This document shows, piece after piece, positions 50,495-58,879 of a stretch of 64,000 nucleotides of DNA (position 1 is the stretch's first letter; each line of letters opens with the position of its first letter). Both the position numbers and the translations under genes were made by a program. The stretch spans positions 1,054,001-1,118,000 of the forward strand of contig CAWBFX010000010.1 in the NCBI GenBank assembly GCA_963788215.1, read 5' to 3'. The stretch is from AC-32 sp963788215. GTDB taxonomy: Bacteria; Actinomycetota; Thermoleophilia; Gaiellales; Gaiellaceae. The notes under the pieces are model-generated. The model did not search any database, was not told where the DNA came from, and worked only from the letters and a program-made list of their open reading frames with translations.

Positions 50495-51544
50495 TCAGGC
50501 CTCGCGGGCTCCGACGCCGGTGGCAAGCTCCTCGACCCGCGCCGGGCCGCCGCTGCCCGGATCGAGCGGCGGGGTCGGCGCTCCCGCCCGGTCGCGCAGG
50601 CCGTCTATCAGTTCGAGCAGCGCCTCGCCGGCGCGGTAGCGCGGCTCCCAGACGAGCTCCGAGCGGGCGCGCGCGGTGTCGAGCAGCGGGACGCCGAGCG
50701 CGAGATCGACCCAGCCGGGCGGGGTCGGCTGAAGGCGGAGCCGCCACGTGGCAGCCGCCAATCCGCGCAACAGCCCGCCGGGTACAGGCACCTTCCGCGC
50801 GCCCAGGAGCCGGGCGAGCTCGGTGGGGTCGAGCACCGGGTCGGCCGCGACGTTGAACGCCCCGCGCGCGTCTCCGACGACGGCGAGGCGATAAGCGTCG
50901 CCGACATCGCGCGAATGGACGGCCTGGAAGCGCAGGCGCGGCGTGTCCGGCACGAACGGCACCAGCCCGGGCCTGACGAGCGGGCTCGGCAGGAACGGCC
51001 CCGCGAACAGGCGCCGGATCCCCGACGCCGCCTCGCGCTTGAAGATCAGCCCAGGCCGCAGGCGCACGACCCGGGTCTCCGGCCGGTCGCGCTCGAATGC
51101 GTCGAGGATCCGCTCGACCTCGGCCTTGTGGCGCGAGTAGAAGCTCGTGCGAATCCCTTCGGTAGGCCAGCTCTCGTCGACAAAACGGTTCTTCGGGCCG
51201 GGCGAGTACGCGCCGACCGAGGACGCGTAGACGAGCGCAGGCACGCCGGCCTCGGCCACGGCCTCGAAGACGCGCGTCGAGCCGTGGACGTTCGTCGCGC
51301 GAAGCGTCTCCTGGTCGCGCGAGGGCTGGATCAGCCAGGCGAGGTGGACGACGCAGTCCGCGCCGCGGAAGTGCGGAACCAGATCCGAGCTCGTGATGTC
51401 GGCCGCGGCCCATTCGACGTGCGGCAGGTCGAGCTCCGGCAGCCGCCGAGCGAGGCCGAGCACCGAGACATCCGGCTCGCCCGCGAGCGCCTCGATGACG
51501 CTCGTCCCGACGTTGCCGGTCGCGCCGACGACGACGACACGCAT
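50495..51544 (-). CDS. NAD-dependent epimerase/dehydratase (extended SDR)
   Basis: The 349-residue protein begins RVVVVGATGNVGTSVIEALAG (cofactor loop G-x2-G-x2-G), has an ALVYASSVGAYSPGP segment with Ser and the catalytic YSRHKAEVER pair. These fit extended short-chain dehydrogenases acting on nucleotide sugars or similar compounds. About 70 extra residues at the end are Pro/Gly-rich and lack conservation signals. The ATG 51544 touches the stop of the upstream nucleotidyltransferase gene. Confidence 0.84.
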   Translation of the reverse strand: MRVVVVGATGNVGTSVIEALAGEPDVSVLGLARRLPELDLPHVEWAAADITSSDLVPHFRGADCVVHLAWLIQPSRDQETLRATNVHGSTRVFEAVAEAGVPALVYASSVGAYSPGPKNRFVDESWPTEGIRTSFYSRHKAEVERILDAFERDRPETRVVRLRPGLIFKREAASGIRRLFAGPFLPSPLVRPGLVPFVPDTPRLRFQAVHSRDVGDAYRLAVVGDARGAFNVAADPVLDPTELARLLGARKVPVPGGLLRGLAAATWRLRLQPTPPGWVDLALGVPLLDTARARSELVWEPRYRAGEALLELIDGLRDRAGAPTPPLDPGSGGPARVEELATGVGAREA

Positions 51545-52101
51545 CAGGCGCTCACCTCGAGCTCGTCGACGAGTGTCATGAACGCCTTCGCGTAGGGCGA
51601 GTGCTCGGTGCGGAAACGCACCTCCTCCCAGTCGATCTGCTCGCGGACGGCCCGCGCGATCTCGAGGACGCTCTCGTAGTCGACCTCGTGCTCGCGCATC
51701 GCGAGCAGCTTCGTGACGAGCACGTCCTCCGGCCGCAGCACTGGCATCCGCACCGCGTGCACCTCGGTGACCGGCGCGCGCGCGAGAAAATCGTCGTCGA
51801 TCGTCACGCCGCTCGGCTCGAAGATCAAGTCGACGAGCACGTCGCCGTCCCACGCCTTGTAGAGCCAGTTCTCCGGTGGCTTCTCCGGGCGCAGGCCGCC
51901 CGCCGCGAGCGCCTCCAGAGCGCGCTCGGCGTCCTCGGGCTTGAGGAAGAGGTCGAGGTCGTGCTCGGTCTCGGGGCCGCCGCGTGCCCAGACGGCGATG
52001 CCGCCGCCCAGGACGAAGGGCACGTCGGCCTCGCGCAGCAGCGCGGAGACTTTCTTCAGCGTCTCGAGGAGCTGCTCGAAGACGATCTCTTCGTCGGCCA
52101 T
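51544..52101 (-). CDS. Nucleotidyltransferase-fold protein
   Basis: The 185-residue protein has VPFVLGGGIAVWARGGPETEHDLDLFL (GG..A..W.RG...T.DLDL), the active-site pattern of the AbiEii/MNT-like nucleotidyltransferase superfamily with both metal-binding aspartates. No antitoxin-like partner gene is next to it, so I do not call it a toxin. ATG 52101 is preferred to an upstream GTG because the fold begins soon after it. It is co-directional with the epimerase and divergent from a phosphoesterase gene. Confidence 0.75.
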   Translation of the reverse strand: MADEEIVFEQLLETLKKVSALLREADVPFVLGGGIAVWARGGPETEHDLDLFLKPEDAERALEALAAGGLRPEKPPENWLYKAWDGDVLVDLIFEPSGVTIDDDFLARAPVTEVHAVRMPVLRPEDVLVTKLLAMREHEVDYESVLEIARAVREQIDWEEVRFRTEHSPYAKAFMTLVDELEVSA

Positions 52102-52143
52102 GTGGGCGTCCGTACCCCGCACGCCCGAGCCTCAATCGGTTGA

Positions 52144-52897
52144 ATGCCGGGCATGCCCAGGCCGATTCGTGTCGCCGCGGCAGGCGACGTGCACGCCGAT
52201 CAGCCGAACCGCGACGCCCTTGCCGCCGCCTTTCGGGCCATTGACGGGGCCGTCGACCTCGTCCTGCTCGCAGGCGACCTGACGACCTACGGCCAGCCCG
52301 AGCAGGCGGCGCTGCTCGCCGAGATCTGCCGGCCGCTCGAGGTGCCCGTGTACGCGGTTCTCGGGAATCACGACTGGCACTGCAACCAGGTGCCGGAGAT
52401 CGTCGCTCTGCTGAGCGGTGCGGGCGTGCGCGTCCTCGACCGGAGCTGGGCGGTCGAGGAGGTCGACGGCGCCTCGGTCGGGCATCGTCGGCCTCAAAGG
52501 CTTCGTCGGCGGCTTCCCCGACTCGCAGCTACCCGACTTCGGCGAGCCGATCCTGCGCCAGGTCTACGCCGAGACGACCGCAGAGGTGGACGCGCTCGAG
52601 GCCGGCCTCGAGGCCGTCGAAGGGAGCGACTACCGGATCGTCCTGCTCCACTACTCGCCGACGGTGACGACCCTCGAGGGCGAGCCGCGCGGGATCTGGC
52701 CGTTCCTCGGCACGGACAGGCTCGCCGTCCCGATCGCGGAGCACCGGCCCGACGTCGTCCTGCACGGCCACACGCATGCGGGCCGCTTCGAGGGCGCGAT
52801 CGGCGACGTGCCGGTCTTCAACGTTGCGGTGCCCGTGCTCGGCCGGGACTTCTTCGTGTTCGAGCTCGACGGCGCGACGGTCCGCGCGGCCGCCTGA
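52144..52897 (+). CDS. Calcineurin-like metallophosphoesterase (frameshift at 52480-52482)
   Basis: The restored 250-residue enzyme has the metal motifs RVAAAGDVHADQPN, VDLVLLAGDLTTYG, YAVLGNHDWH, IVLLHYSP and DVVLHGHTHAGRFEG, a full class III phosphoesterase set. The frame breaks in a GGG run at 52480-52482; removing one G gives ASVGIVGLKGFVGGFPDS. Both halves are family sequence. Its target, a phosphoester or cyclic nucleotide, is unknown. ATG 52144 or 52153 may be the start. Confidence 0.84.
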
Positions 52898-52952
52898 CGG
52901 ATCACCCGAAGGGGATGGTGCGCGGGACACGTGCGTCGGCCACGCTCGCGCT

Positions 52953-53759
52953 GTGGAGGGTCCGGGACGACTTCTGAAACTGCTGCCGGCCCTTCTTCTC
53001 ATGGCGGTGACGGGCTTCGCGCTCGGCGCCTGCGGAGGCGGGACCACCAGCGGTGCGCTCAGCACGAGGACAGGCGCGGCCGGGACGAGGACAGCCGACA
53101 CGGCGACGCGTGAGCTCCCGACGCGGGCCGCCGAGACGCAGACCGTCACGACGGCAGTAACGACCGCCGAGACGCTGACCGAGACCGCGACGACTGCGTT
53201 CACCACGACGACCGCCGTCACCACGACGGCGCCCGGGCCGACGACGACGCGGCAGCAGGCCATCGGGCCGGCCGCGTCGACCACTGCGACGTTCACCGAG
53301 GCCACGACCCCCGAGACCGACTCCGGCGGCACGTCCTGGGGTTGGATCGCTCTCGGCCTCGGCCTGGGGCTCGCGGCGCTCGGGATCGTTCTCTGGGCCT
53401 TGCACCGGCGCAAGGCGGGAGCGCAGGCGTGGGGCAGGACGACGGCCGACCTCAACCGGCGCGCCCTCGTCGCGCTGGACGACGTCGTCGCTCAGGGCTC
53501 GGTCGTGACCGGCAAGATCGAGGCGCTGGCCTCCGAAGCCCGCGCGCTCGAATCGAGTGCACCCGACGACCCGTCGCGTGCCGCTGCCGCCAACGTCCGC
53601 GCGCGGCTCGACGAGCTCGCCTCGACGATGCAGTCCGACCGCGCTCTGCGGCTCGGCTCACCGCCGCCGAGCGAAGAGCAGCTCACGTACTCGACGGCGG
53701 TGATCCGCCAGCAGGCGCAGCAGCTCCAGGGCGTGCTGCGCCCGTCGCCGGCCGCTTAA
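52953..53759 (+). CDS. Thr-rich lipoprotein with one membrane segment
   Basis: The 268-residue protein has a lipobox FALGAC near residue 25, then about 100 residues dominated by threonine, alanine and glutamate, probably an extended outer linker. A membrane segment (WIALGLGLGLAALGIVLWAL, about 130-149) follows, then a helical cytoplasmic part of about 115 residues. Having both a lipobox and a second membrane segment would let it span the membrane. No family is recognised. GTG 52953 is the best start. It ends in a TTAA shared with the convergent gene. Confidence 0.65.
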   Translation: MEGPGRLLKLLPALLLMAVTGFALGACGGGTTSGALSTRTGAAGTRTADTATRELPTRAAETQTVTTAVTTAETLTETATTAFTTTTAVTTTAPGPTTTRQQAIGPAASTTATFTEATTPETDSGGTSWGWIALGLGLGLAALGIVLWALHRRKAGAQAWGRTTADLNRRALVALDDVVAQGSVVTGKIEALASEARALESSAPDDPSRAAAANVRARLDELASTMQSDRALRLGSPPPSEEQLTYSTAVIRQQAQQLQGVLRPSPAA

Positions 53760-54182
53760 CGAATCCCGGTGATCTCTCGATGCGCGAGCTCGTGCCCGCC
53801 GGCCGAAAACAGCGTGAGGGTCGTCGGCCGGTGTCCCGGCCGGCGATGCGCTCGCGGCAACGCGTAGAGGAAGAATGCCGTCGCCACCGGCTCGGACACG
53901 CGAATGAGCGGAATCGCGGCCGTCGTGCCGTCCTCGAAGGCGAGGCGGAGTGAATCCGCATCGCGCTGTCCCGCGGGCCCGCGCAGGAGCACCGGGCCGC
54001 CGAGCTGTTCGAGCAGCGAGACGTCGACCGCGAGCCCGGGGTAACGCGGGCCGCACTCACCACCCGCTCCCTCGCCGGACCCGAGCTTGACGAGGCTGCA
54101 AAGGCCGCCGGTCGTGGTCGGCGCGACCCACAGCGTGGCCGCCGGCGTTCACATCTTGCAGCGCTCGGCCCCGGGCGTCCAT
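53756..54182 (-). CDS. Hypothetical beta-rich protein (frameshift at 54137-54138)
   Basis: I do not recognise a family. Removing one base at 54137-54138 joins ATG 54182 (QDVNAGG) to TLWVAPTTTGGLCSLVKLG, followed by a Cys, a PRYPG turn and beta-like strands (DADSLRLAFEDGTTAAIPLIRV, AFFLYALPRAHRRPGHRPTTLTL). The LWVAPT-x3-GG-x-C segment looks like a conserved core. With 141 residues it may be only the C-terminal part of a longer protein, since a stop precedes the ATG. The TTAA end is shared with the convergent lipoprotein gene. Confidence 0.45.
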
Positions 54183-54220
54183 GTGTCAGGGAGGCCCGTG
54201 CGCGCCGAATTCTTTAGCGC

Positions 54221-54673
54221 TTACGTCCCGACGACCTGGACGATCCAGCGGCGGTCGCGCTCGCGGTCGAGCTCGAGGAAGAGCACGCGCTGCCAGGTGC
54301 CGAGGCAGAGCTCGCCGTCCCGCACCGGAATCGACTCGCCCGCCGTCCCGAGCAGCATCGCCATGCAGTGCGAGTGCCCGTTGCCGAAGTCCATGTCCTC
54401 TTCGCAGATGTTCTCGGTGCGCCGGTCCCAGTCGTCGTGCGCGTAGTAGGTCTCGCTCGGAACGAGCCGCTTGAGCAGGTTCGCGAAGTCGTCCAGAAAG
54501 CCGCTCTCGAACTCGTTCACCCGCACGCAGCAGGTCGTGTGGGGTGAGTAGACGCAGGCGATGCCGTCGATCACGCCGCTCTCCCGGACGGCCTCCTGGA
54601 CCTCCTCCGTGATATCCCGGACGGCCAAGCCGCCGCTGGTTCGAAGCTGTCGCTCGTGCTGGAAGACCTTCAC
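54221..54673 (-). CDS. yjbQ: YjbQ/UPF0047-family protein
   Basis: The 150-residue protein has VYSPHTTCCVRVNEFESG, DRRTENICEEDMDFGNGHSHCMAMLLG and LCLGTWQRVLFLELDRERDRRW, the full UPF0047 signature with conserved Cys, His and Asp/Glu at a metal site. E. coli YjbQ shows weak thiamine-phosphate synthase activity; the true role is unsettled. Upstream lies the MarR gene on the same strand, 46 bp away. Confidence 0.87.
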   Translation of the reverse strand: MKVFQHERQLRTSGGLAVRDITEEVQEAVRESGVIDGIACVYSPHTTCCVRVNEFESGFLDDFANLLKRLVPSETYYAHDDWDRRTENICEEDMDFGNGHSHCMAMLLGTAGESIPVRDGELCLGTWQRVLFLELDRERDRRWIVQVVGT

Positions 54674-54719
54674 CGTCGCTCACCCTCCTTCGTGGACGGC
54701 CGCGGGAGTGCGGGCAGGC

Positions 54720-55262
54720 CTATTTTGCGGATTTCCCCGCCTCGCGTCGAGAGGAACCGCCCGAGCCGCTCGGCAGCCGGCCCGCGCAATGCGGTAGGTG
54801 ATGCTCCGCCAGCCGGAGCATCAGGCCGTGCAGCTCCGAGCGCTCGGCCTCGTCGAGGGGCGCCAGGAAATCGTTCTCCAGGCGGCGGGCCAGCCCTCGG
54901 AGTCGCGCCAGGGCGCGCTTGCCGTCGGCCGTCATGCGGACGATGTGCCGGCGCCGGTCGGCGGGATCGCGCCGCCGCTCGACGAGACCGCGCTCCTCGA
55001 GCTCGTCGAGCAGGCCGACGAGCTGGCCGCGGTCGTAGCCGAGGGCGTCGGCGATCGCACCCTGGGTCTCGCGTGAACCCTCGTCCAAGGCCGCGAGCAC
55101 GGCGTGGTGGTAGGGATGAAGGCCCATGCCCTCGTAGCCCTGCGTCGCCTGATCCTTGGCCTTGAAGCCGAGCCGCTTCAGGAGGAACGAGGTCGAGGAG
55201 ACGAGCTCCTCAGGCAGCCGCGGGGTGGAAAGCAGAGGCGTTTCCGGGCCGGTGATCGTCAC
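54720..55262 (-). CDS. MarR-family regulator
   Basis: The 180-residue regulator has a winged helix (GAIADALGYDRGQLVGLLDELEERGLVERRRDPADRRRHIVRMTADG) flanked by dimer helices. I choose GTG 55262 because TACGCT (minus strand, 55269-55274) ends six bases upstream, giving a leaderless start; ATG 55298 would place the promoter inside the gene. The palindrome at 55282-55305 covers its -35 region and the -10 box of the divergent exporter gene, so it probably represses both. Confidence 0.82.
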   Translation of the reverse strand: MTITGPETPLLSTPRLPEELVSSTSFLLKRLGFKAKDQATQGYEGMGLHPYHHAVLAALDEGSRETQGAIADALGYDRGQLVGLLDELEERGLVERRRDPADRRRHIVRMTADGKRALARLRGLARRLENDFLAPLDEAERSELHGLMLRLAEHHLPHCAGRLPSGSGGSSRREAGKSAK

Positions 55263-55268
55263 GGGAAT

Positions 55269-55274
55269 AGCGTA
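55269..55274 (-). promoter_or_regulatory. -10 box of a leaderless transcript (MarR gene)
   Basis: TACGCT on the minus strand, six bases before GTG 55262. It decides the start of the MarR gene. Confidence 0.45.
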
Positions 55275-55281
55275 GCGCGCC

Positions 55282-55305
55282 CAACGTTGTGATGTCATAA
55301 CGTTG
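55282..55305. promoter_or_regulatory. MarR operator palindrome
   Basis: CAACGTT (55282-55288), ten bases, AACGTTG (55299-55305) is a perfect inverted repeat of MarR-like size. It overlaps TAACGT (55298-55303), the likely -10 box of the MFS gene. A further half-site, ACAACGA, follows at 55312-55318. Confidence 0.65.
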
Positions 55306-55335
55306 AGTCGAACAACGATTAGAGAGGACAAGCAC

Positions 55336-56808
55336 GTGGCTATCGCCTCGAATCAGGAACGGCGCTGGAGCGCCCTGGCACTCATCGTCACCGCACAGTT
55401 CATGGTGATCCTCGACGTGGCGATCGTGAACGTCGCCCTGCCATCGATCAAAGCGGACCTCGGTTTCTCGCAGACGAGCTTGCAGTGGGTCATCTCCGCC
55501 TACGCCATCCTCTTCGGGGGGACGCTGCTTCTGGGAGGGCGGCTTGCAGATCTGCTCGGTCGGCGCCGGCTGTTCATCGCGGGCCTCGCGCTGTTCGCCG
55601 GGAGCTCGCTCCTGTGCGGCCTTGCCTGGTCGGCGGGCTCGCTGATCGCCTTCCGCGGGCTTCAGGGGCTGGGCGGAGCGCTGCTCGCTCCGGCTGCGCT
55701 GTCGCTCCTGATGACGACCTTTGCCGAGGGCAAGGACCGGAATGTCGCGCTCGGGATCTACGGCGCGGCCTCAGGCAGCGGCGCCGCCGCTGGAGTCCTG
55801 CTGGGAGGCGTGCTGACCTCGTACGTGAGCTGGTCCTGGATCTTCTTCATCAACGTGCCGGTCGGTCTCGCCGCGATCGCGCTCACTCCCGTGCTGCTGC
55901 GCGACAGCCGCGGCGACCTCCAGCACCGCCACTTCGACTTTGCCGGCGCAGTGTCCGTCACCGCCGGCCTGATGCTGCTCGTCTACGCGATGACGCGGGC
56001 GGCCAGCGACGGTTGGGCCTCCGGCACGACTCTCTCGCTGCTGGCCGGGGCCGCCGTGCTCGTGCTCGCGTTCGTCCTGATCGAGCTGCGGTCGCCGTCG
56101 CCGCTCCTGCCGCTGCGGATCTTCAGGCTGCGCACGCTCACGGCGGCGAACATCGCGATGGCGATCGTCGGAGCGGTCGCGTTCTCCGAATTCTTCCTCC
56201 TGACGCTGTATCTGCAGGACGTTCTGCGCTATTCGGCGGTCCAGACCGGCGTCGCGTTCGTGGCGTTCGCGCTGACAGTGGTCGTGGTCTCGAACGTCGC
56301 GCAGGCGGCCGTCCGGCGGCTCGGCGTGCGGCCGACGCTGACCGCCGGGTTGCTCGCGTCGGCCGCCTCCGTCGCCTGGCTCACCCGCCTGCCGGTCGAC
56401 GGGCACTACTTCTGGGATGTTTTTCCGGGCTTCGTGCTCGGCGGCGCAGGCATGGCGTTCTCGTTCGTCCCGGTGACGATCGCCAGCCTCACCGGGGTCC
56501 ACCGCTCGGACGCGGGCGTCGCGTCAGGCCTGATCAACACGAGCCGCCAGATCGGCGGAGCCGTCGGCCTTGCCGCCGCGAGCGCAATCGCGACGACCGC
56601 GTCCAACGACTACGCCGCCGTGCACGCGGTCACGGCGTCGAGCGGAGCGGCCGTCGATCACGGCCTACAGACGGCCCTCTATGCGCTTATCGGCATGCTC
56701 GTCTTAGGGGCGCTGGTCGTGGCCACGCTCGTCCGGCCGGTACGCGACCGGGGGGTGTTGCGCGAACAGGCAGGCGGCGAAGCGGTCGCGCTCGACAAAG
56801 CCGCGTGA
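55336..56808 (+). CDS. DHA2-type MFS drug exporter (EmrB/QacA-like, 14 segments)
   Basis: The 490-residue permease has 14 membrane segments, motif D1 (LDVAIVNVALPSIKADLGFS), motif A (GGRLADLLGRRRLFIAG) and motif C-like glycines in segment 5 (GAASGSGAAAGVLLGGVL). This is the proton-driven multidrug exporter branch. GTG 55336 follows GAGAGG at 55322-55327. It is divergent from, and probably repressed by, the MarR protein. Substrates are not predictable. Confidence 0.86.
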   Translation: MAIASNQERRWSALALIVTAQFMVILDVAIVNVALPSIKADLGFSQTSLQWVISAYAILFGGTLLLGGRLADLLGRRRLFIAGLALFAGSSLLCGLAWSAGSLIAFRGLQGLGGALLAPAALSLLMTTFAEGKDRNVALGIYGAASGSGAAAGVLLGGVLTSYVSWSWIFFINVPVGLAAIALTPVLLRDSRGDLQHRHFDFAGAVSVTAGLMLLVYAMTRAASDGWASGTTLSLLAGAAVLVLAFVLIELRSPSPLLPLRIFRLRTLTAANIAMAIVGAVAFSEFFLLTLYLQDVLRYSAVQTGVAFVAFALTVVVVSNVAQAAVRRLGVRPTLTAGLLASAASVAWLTRLPVDGHYFWDVFPGFVLGGAGMAFSFVPVTIASLTGVHRSDAGVASGLINTSRQIGGAVGLAAASAIATTASNDYAAVHAVTASSGAAVDHGLQTALYALIGMLVLGALVVATLVRPVRDRGVLREQAGGEAVALDKAA

Positions 56809-56845
56809 CCAGAATCGGCGCGAGCGGGCGCTAGGCTTGCCGCGC

Positions 56846-56919
56846 GGGCCCGTAGCTCAGCTGGTCAGAGCAGCGGACTCATAATCCGTTGGTCCCTGGT
56901 TCGAATCCAGGCGGGCCCA
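56846..56919 (+). tRNA. tRNA with CAU anticodon (elongator Met or lysidine-type Ile2)
   Basis: A full cloverleaf can be drawn: acceptor GGGCCCG/CGGGCCC, D-arm GCTC/GAGC, anticodon arm GCGGA/TCCGT (one G-T pair) around the loop CTCATAA, variable loop TGGTC, T-arm CCTGG-TTCGAAT-CCAGG and discriminator A. CCA is not encoded. It is not an initiator, since the 1-72 pair is G-C and the GGG/CCC anticodon-stem pairs are missing. The strong GGGCC acceptor end and the discriminator A recall tRNA-Ile2, whose C34 is changed to lysidine, but elongator Met cannot be excluded. Confidence 0.92.
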
Positions 56920-56964
56920 TCCGCGAGGCAGGGACACCATCGGCGAGGTCGAACCACGCTGTTC

Positions 56965-57432
56965 ATGACCGAACGAAATCTCGCCAAGGAGCTCGCGCAC
57001 CTCGCCACGCAGGTCGACTCGCTCGAGAAGGACCTCGTCCGCGCCTGGGCCGAGCGGGAGCGCGAAGCCGGGCATCGCAGGCGGGCCGAGGCAGACGCCG
57101 AGGACCTCAGGGAGCAGCTCCGTCACGCGCGGCACCGGGCAAAGGTGGCCGAGCACGAGCTGGCCGGCGCGAGCACGAAGCTCGACGCCGTCGAACATGC
57201 GGCGGGCGGACGGGAGCGAGAGCTCCGAGAGCAGCTCGACCAGGCGGAGCAGGCGAAGAAGGTTTTGCGCCACGAGGTCGAGCAGACCGAGCGGGAACGG
57301 CGCGCGCTCGAGCTGAACTACCAGGAGGTCTTGCAGAACCTCCGGCACGCCGCCCGGGAGGCCCGCACGTCGGTCGACGTGCGCCCGCCTGCTGACGAGG
57401 TCACGCTCGTCCCGGGCGACAACGGCTGGTAG
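56965..57432 (+). CDS. Coiled-coil protein (155 aa)
   Basis: Almost the whole protein (residues 5-135) is a charged heptad-rich coiled coil (Glu, Arg, Ala, Leu), followed by a short proline-containing tail. No family is recognised. Good codon use and the start ATG 56965, 45 bp after the tRNA, support a real gene. It may be a structural or scaffold protein. Confidence 0.65.
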   Translation: MTERNLAKELAHLATQVDSLEKDLVRAWAEREREAGHRRRAEADAEDLREQLRHARHRAKVAEHELAGASTKLDAVEHAAGGRERELREQLDQAEQAKKVLRHEVEQTERERRALELNYQEVLQNLRHAAREARTSVDVRPPADEVTLVPGDNGW

Positions 57433-57438
57433 CTGCGC

Positions 57439-57911
57439 TCAGCCCTTGCTGCAGACCTTCATGCCGAGCTTGGCGGCGAGGCGGTTGCCTTGCTTGTCGT
57501 TCGCCGAAGCCCGGGCAAATGCTTCCTGCACGCCCTTCAGGTCCTTCGCCTTCGCCTTGTCGCGCATCTCCTGGAGGTCGTGCTTCAGGACCTGCGACTG
57601 CGCGAGCCACTCGTCGACGCTGTGCTGCTCGCTCTTCGGCGGCTTGAGCGCCTTGAGCTCGGAGAGCGCGTTCTCGAGGAGAGGGAGCGCCTGGTCGAAC
57701 GCCTTCGCGACATCGGAGAGGCTCTTCGAGTTGTTGCCGATCTGCTTCGTCTTCGCGTTGTACTTCTTGCAGATCGCGTCGGCCTTCGCCGCGTAGTCGG
57801 CGCGCGAGAGCCGGGGGCCGCCGCCGGAGGTGCTGCTGCTGTTGTGCTGCTGCTGCTGCCACAACCGGCTGCCAGCAGGGTCACGAGGAAGAGAAGAGCT
57901 GCCGGCCTCAC
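57439..57911 (-). CDS. Small lipoprotein with helical domain (frameshift in CAG repeat)
   Basis: GTG 57911 begins RPAALLFLVTLLAAGCGSSSS, a signal peptide with lipobox LAAGC. The following CAG/AGC triplet tract (about 57830-57862) shifts the frame; the second frame continues RLSRADYAAKADAICKKYNAKTKQIG...LGMKVC, a helical domain with two cysteines that could pair. Slippage or an assembly error in the repeat (one base missing) best explains the break. A family of small actinobacterial lipoproteins has this shape, but function is unknown. The minus-strand TAAGGT (57919-57924) gives a leaderless start. Confidence 0.7.
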
Positions 57912-57918
57912 GCGCTCA

Positions 57919-57940
57919 ACCTTAGCGGCCGGGCTAGAAT
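57919..57940. promoter_or_regulatory. Back-to-back -10 boxes of two divergent leaderless genes
   Basis: TAAGGT on the minus strand (57919-57924) ends seven bases before GTG 57911. TAGAAT on the plus strand (57935-57940) ends seven bases before the pdxS ATG 57948. The whole intergenic region is 36 bp, so the two promoters must overlap in their -35 regions. Confidence 0.55.
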
Positions 57941-57947
57941 CACGCCG

Positions 57948-58832
57948 ATGGCCGAGACCGGGACGATGAGGGTCAAATCTGGCCTCGCCGAGATGCTGAA
58001 GGGCGGGGTGATCATGGACGTCACCGACGCCGATCAGGCGCGCATCGCCGAGGACGCGGGCGCGGTCGCCGTGATGGCGCTCGAGCGAGTTCCGGCCGAC
58101 ATCCGCCGCGAAGGCGGCGTCGCGCGCATGGCCGACCCGGACAAGATCCGCGAGATCCAGGAGAACGTGACGATCCCGGTGATGGCGAAGTGCCGCATCG
58201 GCCATTTCGTCGAGGCGCAGATCCTGGAAGCGCTCGAGATCGACTACATCGACGAGAGCGAGGTGCTCACGCCTGCCGACCTCGCACACCATGTCGACAA
58301 GTGGCAGTTCACGGTGCCGTTCGTCTGCGGATGCACGAACCTCGGCGAGGCGTTGCGCCGCATCTCCGAGGGCGCGGCGATGATCCGCACGAAGGGCGAG
58401 GCGGGCACCGGCGACATCGTCAACGCGGTCACGCACATGCGCTCGGTCTTCGGCCACATCCGCCGGCTCGGTTCGATGAGCGAAGAGGAGCTCTACTCGG
58501 AGGCGAAGGAGCTGCGCGCGCCGCACGAGCTCGTCAAGTGGGTCGCCGAGAACGGCCGCCTGCCGGTCGTGACGTTCACCGCCGGCGGGATCGCAACCCC
58601 CGCCGACGCCGCGCTCTGCATGCAGCTCGGCGCAGACGGCGTCTTCGTCGGCTCGGGGATCTTCAAGTCGTCCGACCCCTCGACGCGCGCGAAGGCGATC
58701 GTCGAGGCCACGACGCACTTCCGTGATGCGGAGATCCTCGCGCGGGTGTCGGGCGGTCTCGGGGATCCGATGAGCGGGCTCTCCGCCGCCGATCTCGCGC
58801 CCGAAGAGCTGCTCGAGACGCGCGGCTGGTAA
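57948..58832 (+). CDS. pdxS: Pyridoxal 5'-phosphate synthase, lyase subunit
   Basis: PdxS builds PLP from ribose 5-phosphate, glyceraldehyde 3-phosphate and ammonia. The 294-residue protein is highly conserved: GLAEMLKGGVIMDVTDADQARIAE, VMALERVPADIRREGGVARM, PVMAKCRIGHFVEAQILEAL with the Schiff-base lysine region, RTKGEAGTGDIVNAVTHMR and FTAGGIATPADAALCMQLGADGVFVGSGIF. The ammonia-supplying partner PdxT is encoded 3.7 kb downstream rather than directly after, with a kinase pair in between. Confidence 0.95.
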   Translation: MAETGTMRVKSGLAEMLKGGVIMDVTDADQARIAEDAGAVAVMALERVPADIRREGGVARMADPDKIREIQENVTIPVMAKCRIGHFVEAQILEALEIDYIDESEVLTPADLAHHVDKWQFTVPFVCGCTNLGEALRRISEGAAMIRTKGEAGTGDIVNAVTHMRSVFGHIRRLGSMSEEELYSEAKELRAPHELVKWVAENGRLPVVTFTAGGIATPADAALCMQLGADGVFVGSGIFKSSDPSTRAKAIVEATTHFRDAEILARVSGGLGDPMSGLSAADLAPEELLETRGW

Positions 58833-58879
58833 TTCGCTCGTAGCGCGCGCCGTCCGCCGCGCCTCTCAGACTTTCCTAC

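Noticed and set aside
51544..52101. AbiEii-type toxin-antitoxin system
   Set aside because: The nucleotidyltransferase motif is present, but no antitoxin-like partner gene is adjacent.
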